A stretch of DNA of 64,000 nucleotides from Chamaecrista fasciculata. Its lineage: Eukaryota > Streptophyta > Magnoliopsida > Fabales > Fabaceae. The position numbers and the translations under genes were made by a program. The notes below the pieces were generated by a model. The model had not been told where the DNA came from, ran no database searches, and worked only from the letters and a program-made list of their open reading frames with translations. Within the stretch, counting starts at the first letter, position 1, and the number at the start of each line of letters is the position of its first letter. The stretch is taken from NCBI GenBank assembly GCA_003254925.1, contig QANZ01019064.1, positions 42,707 to 106,706 on the forward strand, in the 5' to 3' direction. Positions 34,501 through 47,000 of this stretch are shown here, one piece after another.

Positions 34501-37304
34501 TCAACCGCCATAGCGGTGCTTGAGGGACTCTGGAGGTTCCTCTTCCATGATGCCAGAGCCAGTTGTTGCCAAGTATTCACGGATTGTTGTTTTACGGTCA
34601 GCTAGATAAGTATGATCCAAGAAGTTGTTGTATGCGGTCTCGCCAAGATTCTTTGCTGCCAGTACACTGCAAAAGATTTCATGAATTCTCAGTTAACTTA
34701 CATAGGGATTCCAATGGTGTATTAGGTCTTAAAAGGGAAAGCTCAGGCAATTGGGAAGGGAGGTGAGAAGATTCCAACCGTAATGTTTCCAAGCATTCCC
34801 CAGGAGTGATATGGAGAAGAAATGGAATAATTTACTAGTTCCTACTATAGATTCCGTTATTTTTTGAAGTGACAAGAAACTAAAGATATATCTTTGATAG
34901 ATATAAAAGAGCAGATTTCTAAACATACATTACAACTAATCTCTCTCATTTGACCCATTTTTTCCGCTTATTTGTTTTAACCATCTAACATAATGAGGAG
35001 TAGCAAATTTCAAAAAATAATGGAATGTATAGTAGTAAATTATCCCTAGTTCATGATTTTCCGGTTTTCTTAGCAGGAAATAAAGCTGAAAAAGGAAAAA
35101 GTGAACTAGTGGTTCCTGATTCCGCCTTTAACAAGAAGTACCATTTAACTCGAAAAGAATAGCAAAAGTCAGAAACCCAAATCAATGAGATACGTTTTAC
35201 GCCCATTTGTTCTTGATGTTATATTGATATTGAAAGCAGTAGCTAACCAATGAACTTTCATCTGAAATATGCTTACCAGTGTCGAAGATAAACACGACAA
35301 GGTAGGACATCATCTCTCCAAATCTTATCAATATTCCACCGTCCATATTGCTGAAAGTAGATTTCCTTGCTTCCTGAAGGCAACCGCCAATAAAAATGTA
35401 GACAATAGACAGGAAAGAACAAAGAAACAATCTAGTTCAGACAACGGGAAAACCTCAAGAGATATAATTTTCACACTGATTTTACGTGTGAATCCTACTA
35501 TTCACTGATAATATTCTGATCGGAGGAAATTACTATCCTCGGATGAACCAGATCATTATATCAACCTTCTGCTTAGACATTAATTTATGATATCAGAGTA
35601 TCAGACATCAGTTCTGATGAACTAAATATTCCTTGTGGTACCTATAGGGAACGCTCATTTCTAGAAAACCTTGATGTAACCAGTAAATCTTGGATTAGTA
35701 TGAAGCTAAAATATATATTCATTTGAATATTAACCCTTAATAAGTAGAAGTTTTGTTTCATTTTGATCCTTCCAGTGATAATGACTTTATCCATCTCCAA
35801 AACTCATTCAACTCAAACAGGAAAGTTCGTTAATCACCTAGGTTACCATTTCGGATGAAGAATGCCAATTATGCCATAGCCACAAGCATATAAATGCCAA
35901 CATGAAAAAGAATTGAATGAATATCATTATATCAGCTGTTTCAGATTAACGGAAATCATGTCTCAGATTTAAGTTGACAAGTAAAATGATAAAAAAGGAT
36001 TACGGATTACCTTTACATCTAATGTTGAAAAACTCTTCATCACTATAACGGGCACAAAGGACCTGAGGAAAATTAGACACATCAGGCTAGTTTACTAAGT
36101 AAATAATCAATGTTCAATACAATGTATCAACACAAATGTCTTCTCTGCCATCACAATAATAGGTTACTCAGTTACCAACCACATACCGCTGGATTGTCAA
36201 AGGATTTCCCATCAAGGCTTTGGGGAAGAACCTGAAGATATAAATGGTTGAAGATTTGAACATCTCACAAAAAATACAGATCTGAAGACAATCAACTATA
36301 TTCAAGCAATTAAGTTTACAATCTAAATGCTTACAGCAAGAAACCGAAACTCAAGCTCCCTCCTCATAAAAGCTGAAATCTGAACATAGATCCATATATG
36401 TTAGCTCTAGTGCTTAGTTAACAGGAGGTTCACTCAACCAACATGTATAGGAACTGTGATAAGTATAACTCTGTACCTCTGACTTTGTGATCTCAAAGAC
36501 AGTTACAATAAGACTTTCTCCTCCACATGGCTCCACACTCAAGCTGGAAATCTCCTAAGAATTTTCAATCAGCCTAAGTTAAAAAACGGTCAATGTCGAA
36601 GTCTCTTAGACTTAAATAATAACAAAACATAATATTATCTAATTCTTTTAAGAGCTCAAATGCAATATTGATCTCTCCAATTTCATAAAAGTTTTGAGTT
36701 GATTCTCCGAGTTTAAAAATGGTAATGTTGCTCTTATGTTATTTCCTCCATTCTCATGGCAGCCAAACACATTATCAACGAAGCATGGCACTAATTGAGT
36801 AAAAATTAACCTTAGTTTCTGGCTTAGCAATCCCACGCTCAAAGAAAACCGGAGCTACATGTGCAAACACTCGACGAAACCCGTTCAATCTCGCGACTCT
36901 GAAGTTTATCAAGTCCGGGAAAGTACTCCTAGAACTTTTCTCTGTTCCCACAAGGCACCATGACCATAATGACTCCGGCGACGACAAATTTAAAGTGTAA
37001 TTGTATTGTACGTACCGGAGAGGAGGGATCCGAATCCGCAGATGGAAAGATAACCGTCGGGCGATAGAAGAGTTTCGAAATCGGACTCATCGTTGAGCTC
37101 CCGGTGGTCTAGTTGGCCGGCCGGCGATGTTGATTGGAGCCCGTCGGAGGACATAACGATCGGAGATGATCGAGGGAGACGGAATTTGAAGAGAGGAGTC
37201 GAAGAGACGAGGCGGGAGTGTGAGATTGAGAGAGAAGGGCGTTGAAGCCACGCGCGACGAGACGCGACTACGGGAGACGGTGAGAGTGGTAAAGAGATGG
37301 TCAT
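34501..37304 (-). CDS. Plastid-targeted protein with gamma-glutamylcyclotransferase-like fold
   Basis: Eight exons can be joined from ATG 37304 to TGA 34501, giving about 285 residues. The last two exons are 35373-35277 (GSKEIYFQQYGRWNIDKIWR) and 34666-34501 (AAKNLGETAYNNFLDHTYLA .. KHRYGG). The first 60 residues are Ser/Arg-rich and acid-poor, a likely chloroplast transit peptide. Then comes ICGFGSLLSEKS, the FGS loop of the GGCT/BtrG fold, with ARLNGFRRVFAHVAPVFFER, as in glutamyl-cyclotransferase-like proteins. I recall a conserved plant family (At4g16060-like) of unknown function beside the lipase gene. An activity is inferred only from the fold motif. An upstream in-frame TTG extends the frame, but 37304 is the first ATG. 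The acceptor of exon 2 is gaacag/AGAAAAG; using the AG two bases later would give a stop. Confidence 0.82.
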
Positions 37305-37611
37305 GAGCGAAGAGAAGCTGAGCAATGGAGAATAGTGATCATTGGATTTCGATTTTGAAGATGGCGATGCTGAAACACCTTTGATCAAGGGACGCGTTTG
37401 TCATTTTTCCAAAAGTCAAGGACTTTTTGGTCAATTTCTCCTACACTCTCGCACGTGATTAATTATGAATAAAATCTTAATTGTTTCAATTTAGATTAGA
37501 CAGTTGATGTATTTTCCCAAATTAGATTCAATTATGCAAGTATTGCCATTGAAAATGAGTTGATATGGCAAGAGTGTTGATTAGTGTTTTTTAAATTACA
37601 TAAATAAAAAT

Positions 37612-37962
37612 GGGTAAATTACACTTTGGTACCCTGTTCTATAGACTGATTTCACTCTGATACTTTGTTTTTTCAAAAGTGACACTTTGGTACCCTGTTC
37701 TTTGCAACGTTAACACTTTGGTACCCTAAAAAAGATAGAACATGGTAACAAATTGTGAAATAACAGAGTACCAAAGTGAAATCAATCCATAGAACAGGGT
37801 ACCAAAGTGTTAACGGTGCAAAGAACATAGTACTAAAATATCACTTTTGAAATAACAGGGTACCAAAGTGAAATCATGCAAGAACAGGGTACTAAAGTGT
37901 CACTTTTGAAATACCAAAGTGAAATCATTTCATAGAACAGGATACCAAAGTGTAATTTACGC
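37612..37962. mobile_element. Foldback MITE (Mutator-like), 9-bp target duplication
   Basis: The left arm has repeated words acactttggtaccctgttct and the right arm their complement agaacagggtaccaaagtg. The ends are GGGTAAATTACACTTTGG and, inverted, GCGTAAATTACACTTTGG. The 9-mer aataaaaat flanks it at 37603-37611 and 37963-37971. A one-ended relative of this family lies at about 62267-62345, inside the hAT element. Confidence 0.82.
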
Positions 37963-38402
37963 AATAAAAATATAATTCTTTTCATAGCAGCAAGATGTTG
38001 TTGGATAGATATGAAATATCATTTTTGGACGATCTTAAAAAGTCTATTTATAACATATTTTGAATGATTTGAAAAATAAAAATCTTTTAAAATAAGTCAA
38101 TGTTGAGCATTTTAGTTATGAGTAATGTTTCAGTGGTTGATAATAAGAATAGCACCATTAAAATATCTATCAAACTAACCATGAAAACACTTGAATTACA
38201 TAATTAACTCAGAGAATGCATTATTATTATTATCACTAGAATTCTTATACACAATATCACCAGAGCAGTGAAGTATTTTATGAAGATGTATGTATAATAT
38301 TGAGCATTCTATGTTACAGTACAAGCTAGGTAAGTGAGAAGGAGGAAAGAGGTAGCATCTGCACTATAGTTGATAGTTGTTGTTCAGTTCAATATTTGAG
38401 TA

Positions 38403-41132
38403 CTAGTTTATGAGTTTGGAATTGGAATGATGAGATGCAGAAGAGTTAGAGTGAAGGAAGAGGCAAATAGCAGACATGTCATCCATGGCAATGCTGCTTC
38501 TCTTTCGTTTCCATTCATGTACGGCGCATTCAACAAGTCTCTGAGCTGCCTTTTCCTTCTTTGGTGCTGTCCACACAATCTTCACAGCCTCCTCGTTCGA
38601 AATAACATCCCACACCTTCATAACAAACAAACCAAAATTCAGTCCTTGATTATATGAATTGAACAAGTAAACTAATATTTTAGTCTCAGATTATATGAAC
38701 ATTATCACCTTAGTCCTTGATTTACGACTCCTTTCAAATAAATTACCATGAACACTTTACTATTATACAATTTAGGCAGAATTGTAAAGAGTCATGAATT
38801 TTCGGGGAGTCATTTCAATAATCGAAGGACTAAACTAAACTGATAGCATCCATATAATTCAGGGACTAAATAGATATATAGTTTACTCGTGGAAAAATCA
38901 TGAAGATATTCATATAATTTATATAACACACCCCATCTGATGCCAAGATGATGAATTGATCCTTGGTGGTGAGGGTTGTTTGAGTGACATCAGGCACAGA
39001 GATGAGTCCAAAGTCCTTGAAACAGTGGTCACCAAAAGATCTTGATATAGCTAAACCTGGACTTTTCCCATTTGGCATCCATACTCTGTACACTCCTGGT
39101 TCATCTTCCAAACAACCCACCTTCCCTTTACACTGCTTTATGCGCTCTGCCTCCTCTGAAGTATACAGTACACACTACCAACACTCAGATATATTTCTCA
39201 AATTACATACCACTACTCTTTATCTCATGCCATTATTGCTGTACATATTTTTAGTCAAATTCAAATGAAAAATGTAAGTATGCTTATAATATGTGATTGT
39301 GTGTAAGAGAAGAAGAGAGAGCTGACCTGGTAAATTTGGTTTCAAGTCAGTGGTAAGTTGAAGAGGAATCAATGTACCATCATCCTCTGAAGTGGTAGCC
39401 AGGACAGCCCTAGAATCACCTAAATTTGCTATGATGAGAAGTTCACCCTGAAACATCAAAGTTTTGTTAATAGATAGTAAAAATTGATCTACAAAAACTT
39501 TTCTTTCACTCCCAACTACTGCCATCTATCAACATGTTTGTTGATGTTACCACTTCACTTTTGATTCATAATTAGGACAGTTCAAACGAGTAGAACTGGG
39601 AAGGTGATTGTTATAGCTATCCTAAATAGTTGAAGTACCAAAGAAAAATAGAGGGTGAGAGAGAAAGAGAAAGACTAATCAATGAAGGATTAGAAACTAA
39701 AGGAGATTCAACGATTGTTTTTATATTTTTTGCCATTTTAAGAGATTCATACTTCAGTGGATCTCTTTCCATAAAATTGATAGGCAAGAACACTGACACA
39801 AACACTGCACTTTTTTTTATCGAGTTTTTGCACTTTATAGGATGGGGAAATATTGACGACTCTCATCTCCTTTTGATAGGCAAGAACACTCTATTTTTTT
39901 TTATGCTCTAGGGTTCTTTTGCTTCAACTTGCCCAAGAATACAAGAGAGATGAAAAGACAATAATAACCTTAATGAGCTCACAAATTGAGTTTTACCACA
40001 TAGGAGGGAACCCAAAAACCCAACACATCATCTGCAGTGGATTTCGATTGATCTCTTTTCTATCTTGTAAGTTCTAATTATAGCAATTAAAAGTTCATAT
40101 TTTGTACTTCATTGCATCGATTGGGGATGGGTGTAAGAAACAAAGCTATTAATGATAAAAATCTCATTGTCTTATTGACATGTTAACATAGTGACAATAA
40201 GGATCATGGAATGGAACAAATTTTGATGACAACGAGGAATTATAAGCTCATAACTTAGCCACTTCCTCTTCTAGCTTATAATTGCAGAACAAGCCCCCAA
40301 ATTATTGAGGTAATTTGTTAAGCTAACAAAATTACTTCTCTCTCATTCTACGGGTCTGAACTTTAAGATTGTGAGAGGACTCAGATCAATTTTGTCAAAA
40401 ACCTTAGTCATTAACCCAATATGTAAAGCTGAACACAGAAAAATCTATAGCGTAAGTGAATTGCAATTACCTGTTTGATAATTGTCAAAGCTGTAGTACC
40501 ACTTCCAAAGGAATCAAAGCCAGTTTGGCTCTTGAGATACTGATCCACAGCAGCACAAGTCTTCAAATAGGACTGCTTCCATATGTGAAACCAATGAAGG
40601 TTTCTGTCAGCTTCCAATTTGAAATCAAGGTCAATTGATGTTGCAGCCAAAGCTTCTTGCCAATTGCAGATCAAAGAAGCAGGTATTAATTCTCTGACCC
40701 TTTTGGCTACAAAGTGTCCCCAAGGTCCATGCCCATCAAATATGCCACAAAATATCATGTCATCTTGGCATCCAAATTCCTACCACACCATATAAAAAGT
40801 TTAAAACACAGCAATTATTCATTCATTCTTGTGAACTCTAAAAGCATTTATGTTAAAAGAAGCTGAGTTTGGCAATTATGAGATACCTCCCAAACAGTGA
40901 GGCAATCCTGATTGGTCCCTTTGCGGCCTCTCTTAGAGAAGACTGATGCAAAAGTGTTAGCCTTATGAGACTTAACAATTCCAGATGAACTCAATAAAAG
41001 TTCATTCTTCTTTGCTTCTTTTGCCAATGCTTCCACAGCTTTTCTTCCCTCATCTTCCTTTTCACAATTCTTTCCTCTCTTGAATGACACACTTCTTGCC
41101 AATCCATTCACAAGAGATGGAAAGAGAACCAT
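38403..41132 (-). CDS. Protein phosphatase 2C, plant clade E
   Basis: Five exons join in phase: 41132-40887, 40779-40471, 39447-39327, 39155-38932, 38615-38403, giving 370 residues. PP2C motifs appear in order: RKGTNQDCLTVWE, FCGIFDGHGPWGH (metal-binding Asp and Gly), GSGTTALTIIKQ, ANLGDSRAVLAT, AISRSFGDHCFKDFG, and FIILASDGVWDVIS. The end MDDMSAICLFL is the last metal-site Asp region. It is a Mg/Mn-dependent Ser/Thr phosphatase. The N-terminus (MVLFPSLVNGLARSVSF) and spacing are typical of plant clade E, with At3g16800 as likely orthologue. The first ATG is 41132; the frame upstream opens only by GTG. Two short AT-rich spacers, one on each side, separate it from the GGCT-like and PLD genes. 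Confidence 0.95.
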
Positions 41133-43917
41133 GACCACCACCGCTATATGCACATTCCAATGCCACCCACTGCCAGAAAAATTTTGGACCCTTGTTATAT
41201 GTTTCTAATCTGTTTGTATAAAGGCACTGACGTAAAAACCAGGCTGAAATGGAAAGAGGAGAAAATCTTCACAAGATCATCGAGTTTAAGTTATGTTTAT
41301 GTGGTTTTATAGCTACCCCATTTCTTATTCTTCTAAAAACAAAATGAAGATTGAAAAAGCTTTCAAGTTTTCTCTACAACAAACAGAGTCTTTGATTCAC
41401 AGCAAAAGGAAGATCAAAATTCAATACCTTTGATTCCCAGTGAAACTGAAGGAGAAAAGGGTCAATTCCTATTTGCCTGCAAAATATGAGGAGGTAAAAG
41501 ATGATTCATCTGAAGCTATATATATGTATGAATTACTCGCACTCCATTAACCAAATTGCATTCACAACTATGCAACGACGTGACGTTTAATTATTGTGAC
41601 TTGTAATCTACGGTGGTGGCTGGTGGTTGAAATTACCATTTTGCCCATGCTGTGGCCACCGTAAGATTAGGAAGCAAAGGGCTATTCGGACACTGAAAGG
41701 TGTTTTCTTTCCTTTTGGGTCATCACGCTGAAACATAAAATATCAGTTATCTTCTGAGTTCCAAAATAAGTACCCAATTGATGTCAATAATTATTAAAGT
41801 TTTCATCAACTAGAACATTTGTTTAATATATATTTAGTAACCAACAAAATTCAACGGATAAAAAAAAATATCATGAATGGTCGGCATTTTAAAAATATGA
41901 TGTGGGAGGAGGAATTGACAAGAACTTAATGAATATAAAAAGCTTGCTTTTGTGGACGAGATTAGATTGTAGTTAGTGGTTTGGTTTATATTAGAAAAAG
42001 ATGATCAATCTTGATAATATAGGAAATAGACTAAATGTTTTAAAATTAAGAGACTCAATCTATTGGACATTTTTTAACCAAGTATCCCAACGAATGTAAC
42101 CAAACACAAGGCTATTGCTTGGCCATCTGTTTTGGAGGGACCCATAATGTCAAGGGTCAAACCAAAGGGACACTTTGTGAAATTATTATATGACCCACTA
42201 AGCACAAACTATGGACATTGGTTGATAAATGAAACTTTGATGGGAAGGGTTGTTTTTGTGTGGAGGCCACATAAAAGTATGTATGATTGCTACATACTAA
42301 TTATTGAATAAGTATCTAAATTGAGATCCCTCATTAAATGAAATCTTAATACATAAAAAACAAACATGATTTAAGGAAAGCATTTTTGTATGTAGATTCG
42401 CTAATTAATGCTTTGGTTAGAAGGGTTCTATCACCATGTTCGAATTGTTTCTTTTATTCTCAATTATCATTTATTTAAGTAAAATGATCTATGAATGACT
42501 CGACAAGATGAAATTACATAATTACATTTAAGAATTAAAATTGAGGAACTTTATTATGTAATGTTTAAGGTTTATTTGGCTCATTTGTAGGTGAAGTATA
42601 AAAATATTGTGATAGGCCTAAATTACATATACATACATCCATCCATCCATCCATCCATCCATACATACATATATGTATATATAGAAATCAATCAATCAAT
42701 AAGGATAAGGCTTGGACTATGGCTACATTTGAGGCCAGATGAATAATGTGGGTGAGTCTTACCCAAAAAAAATTGTGGGTGAGCATTGTTCATATGGGTT
42801 TTGACAAAGACTAGGTGTCCATACTCCATTCTAGTTTCTAGAGAATTTTATAATGTAATGGTGGGGCTGATACTTTAGAATGATATCTTGACTGGTGGAG
42901 GAAAAAAGAATACAAAGATCGATGCCCAAGGTTGGTGGAATTGCTTAATGTCGAGAATGTGACTAGTAAAGCCATATGTCCAAATCCTAGAGAGCAATGA
43001 AATGATGTAGCAAACAGTGGATATGTTCCTTCAATTAAGACCGAAAGCAACACTAGCGCTTGCACATCTCTGGGATGCCCTAGATCCTTCATTTTTTTTC
43101 AAAAAAATAATAAAAAATTATATTTTTTGTTTATATTCTTTTCCTCCATTTTGCTATAGTAAGTAAAGTATTTCTCTCTTCTATTTCTTATTGATTGGTA
43201 AAAATGTGGAGGTATTCATTCCTTTTCTCTAATTAGAAATATTTCCTCAGGATAACAATAAATTTATGTGAAGATTTATTTTTTAATGCATCATATGTTC
43301 AACTTTTAGGCTTTTGTGAAAGAATTTTGTCACTCGTATGAAAGAGGTGTTTTTTTTTTTTTTNCTAAAATGATAAAAAAATATTATTTTTTATGATATT
43401 ATTATATATTTTATTTAATTCTTCAATTTTTAATCATTTAACATGTTTATATAGTATTTTTTCATTGATATTATTTTTATAATAATATTTATTCTTATTA
43501 GTTATTATTTTATTGATTAAAAAATATTAGATAATTTTTTTTTAGAAAAATGGGCTAGCCTGCGTCCAACACCTTAGCCAACACCCTAGTCCGATCAACT
43601 TTAACCTAAATTTGCTAGCTCAACCTGCATATTTTTATTTTTATGCAGGAAAATCCCATTTTAATAGTTCTACTTTGTGATTTTATCCCAAGATTAATCT
43701 TTGTTTACATTGTTAAAATGAATCAATAAGAGATATTCATGATTCATTAAAAAAATGTTCAACTACATAGACTCATAGAGCTAATTTAAGGTGGAAAACG
43801 AAACTGAATGAGAAAATTGATATATATATAATCTCAGCATATTATTGGACTGACAAATTTTATACAAGAATGAACGTTTGTAAATACATTCTTTACAAGA
43901 AAATCGTGACAAGACCC

Positions 43918-43952
<35 letters not shown>

Positions 43953-44034
43953 GCTGAATTGTAAATTAAAAGAATAAAAGAATAAAGAATAGAAATTCTT
44001 TAATTAATTTATACACTCCAGACACCACACATAC
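41133..44034. other. Intergenic between PP2C and PLD genes
   Basis: The first 400 bp should hold the PP2C leader, with an intron possible near 41430-41480. A (CATC)n microsatellite lies at about 42635-42662, (TC)n at 43924-43953, and an unresolved base after a T run at 43364. An 84-codon frame at 42838-43092 is listed separately. The rest is AT-rich with nothing recognised. Confidence 0.5.
42838..43092 (-). CDS. Unrecognised 84-residue open frame
   Basis: It runs from ATG 43092 to TAG 42838 with no interruption, in a stretch less AT-rich than its surroundings. The product starts MKDLGHPRDVQALVLLSVL and is hydrophobic in the middle (FGHMALLVTFSTLSNS). No family was recognised. It may be a real small gene, a fragment of a mobile element or a transferred organellar piece. 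No intron signals or promoter elements were fixed. Confidence 0.2.
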   Translation of the reverse strand: MKDLGHPRDVQALVLLSVLIEGTYPLFATSFHCSLGFGHMALLVTFSTLSNSTNLGHRSLYSFFLHQSRYHSKVSAPPLHYKIL

Positions 44035-47000
44035 TCAATGGAAAACTTGAGAAGCGTAGTACTCGCTTTCATTGAAAGCCGGTTTCAGATTTTCTTGACA
44101 CATGAACTCCAATGGAAAACAAACAAGATGACCCTTCACTGAAGCTAATCTCTCCATGGGATCAACGTTCTTAACACCTCCATTATGGTAAGATTCTAAT
44201 GTTTTGGGGGCAATTCCTACATCAATAGTATTGTGGCCAATTTTTTCTTTCCAGAAAGCTATGCTTTGTCTAAAAGCAAATCTACAGAAAAAAAAAAAAG
44301 TTCAGAAAGGATGTCAGGACAAAAGAAAATGAATGGAAAACAAATAAGAATTGTCGCTGGCTTACCTGGAGTGTATCAGATCATTTGGTACGCAAGAAAA
44401 AACATCCTGGTAAATTGCAGTGTTTGTCTACAAGAAATACCCAGAGATAACTATTAGATTCTTTTGTTCTTCCTTTTTAAATTAATCACAGATAACTAGT
44501 GGAGTGCCAAATAATATTGTTAACCACCTGGACTGTAAATTATTTTATATATATATATATATATTAACATATTATTATCCTAAATTACCTTTGCTCTTGC
44601 CATCCAAATATCCTTATAAGTAGACTCAACAACCGGGTCCATTATTTGATCAATCTGAAGAAAAAGATATGAACGTCGTCATCGAAATTCACTAATTTGC
44701 AACACGAAACAACTACTAAAGTGAGAAGAATAATGACATTCGCTAACCTCTCCTTCTTGTAGACCCAAGTGTTCAGACCATAATGACAATCTAAGAGTCA
44801 GTGAGAACTTTCCTGCTTTCCATGGTTTTCCACCCATATGTGAACCGGTGAACTGTCTGTCTTCTATAACTACATTGCTCTGAAATTCATATTAGAGAAT
44901 AGTTAAGGGGCCAGAAGGTGATGCAGAAATCACACATTGATGGATATATAAGAACTCATACAAACAAAGTGTGTTCAACACGGAAATCAGTGAGCATATT
45001 CCAATCCCAGGGTTTGGAAAAGATGTTATCAATAAGAACAGATTTATTGATAAAGCCAAGCAAGGTGTGAGTGACACAACATATGATTGACATAACATAT
45101 ACAGCAAATCAATAATCTGGAGAAAAATTTCAAACTATTTATGAACATACATTAACTTTCCGGTCTCTGCCCGAGTTTCCAGTAAAATATGTGATGAGAA
45201 AAACTCAAGCTGACACAAGATGCAAATTACATGGACTGTTTTTCATCTCATGAGTGTTGCAAGAAAGGGCCATCATCAAATAGCAGAGAGAGAGAGAGAA
45301 ATAGGACCAATGGATTACAAATTTTAAATCTCGAATGAAAAACTTCAGACAGATCTGAACAGAAAACACAGAAATACACAATGCACTGGAAAAAAAAAAT
45401 TAAAAATCAAAGCTATACCTCAGAGTCTCTAGAGCCAAGTAAGCTTCTATCGTTGATGTTAGCAGATCCAATTAAAGTTGTACAGTCATCAATAATCATG
45501 ATTTTACTATGAACATAGATCTGCATGATGCAAATATGGTTAAGCTGACAGGAACCCCCGACTTAAGTATAACAGATATACATGTAACAGAATACCTGAC
45601 TGGTTGCGACAGGACCACTGTCAAAGAGTCTATTATAAGCCCTGAGGCCATAGAAAGATATGTAATCATGTATCTTTGGACCAATAAGACTATATAGATT
45701 ATGTAATATAGAATTTTGTCCTCTACAAATGGTTCGATACTGCCAATGCATTATGGCTCTAACAGATGCAGCGCCACTATCATCAAGTCCCCCCTACATA
45801 ATTACAAAGTAAGACAAACAACTACGCAAAAAATATTTATTGTCAAAGTTTAAACAGTATTGAAAAGTAGTAAAAATAATTAGAACCTGGAAGCCAGGGA
45901 GGAGTGGTATGACAATTATAACCCTAAAAACTTTTTTATCGTTGTAAGCTCGCATAATCCGTTGATATAAAGCTTCTAAAACACGATTTTGTATCATCTC
46001 ATCTCCTGAAAGACCTGAGATAAAAAATTGATTCTGGAAGCAATTGCAAGGATAAAACAGAAGAATCAGAAGAAGGCAGAAGATAGGAACTAAGAAGGAC
46101 TACTGGAACAGGGATGACCTGAAAAGCATGTTAAAAGAATTGGGAGAGGAGGACTGGAGCGTATGCAAAGAATATTAGCATAGATATGACTAATGGTGAA
46201 TATGGGTAATTAAATGTAAATCAGGGTGACCTTCTAGTTTCTTTCTATTCCCTCATTCTTCCCTCTCTTTCTCTCTCTCTCTCATCTACCTACTTCTCCC
46301 TACCGTCTCCCACCTTTCCTATACAGATCCCACATCAGAATGTCAAGGGAGCCGCTCATATGAAATAGGTGAAAGAATTCTATGAGCCATTTGTCTAATG
46401 AGGACATTGTCAACGGGAGTTAAAGATGCTTCCTATAATGTTGTAGTTCACCTAACCGTCAAACATGCTCCCTAGATGTTAGATTTTCTTAAGCCACAAG
46501 CTTCTAAATGAGCATTGTTACTAATAAAGCAAAATCTACAAATCTATGAAAACATTTTGAACATTTTTTTTTTAAATGGCATCCCATCTAACACAGACAT
46601 GCAAAAGGCAAAGTATATTAGATACCTCAATGTAGATGAAGTATTCTGCTTTCTCAATAAGAGAGCAATAGGCATTATGGATGCTCTGTTCGGTTTGGCT
46701 TGTCCCAGCAGACCACTGACTGACACTCCTAATAACCTAACAATTAAAGGCTATAAGTAACAGCAAAAATTACAATTTCCAGTATCGAAAAAGAAAATCA
46801 ACAGACAAAAAACAGTGAAGTAAATAACAAGACCATTTGGTTAAAATATCTAATTCTACTTGGAAGTATTTTTCTTAAATTTGTACATTAAAAATATTTA
46901 TTGATTATAGCATTTTAACATACAAAAAAGCTTAAATGATAATAGGGAAAACAATAAAGAAAAATAAAGTACACTTGAGCATCAGTAAATAACACACCTG

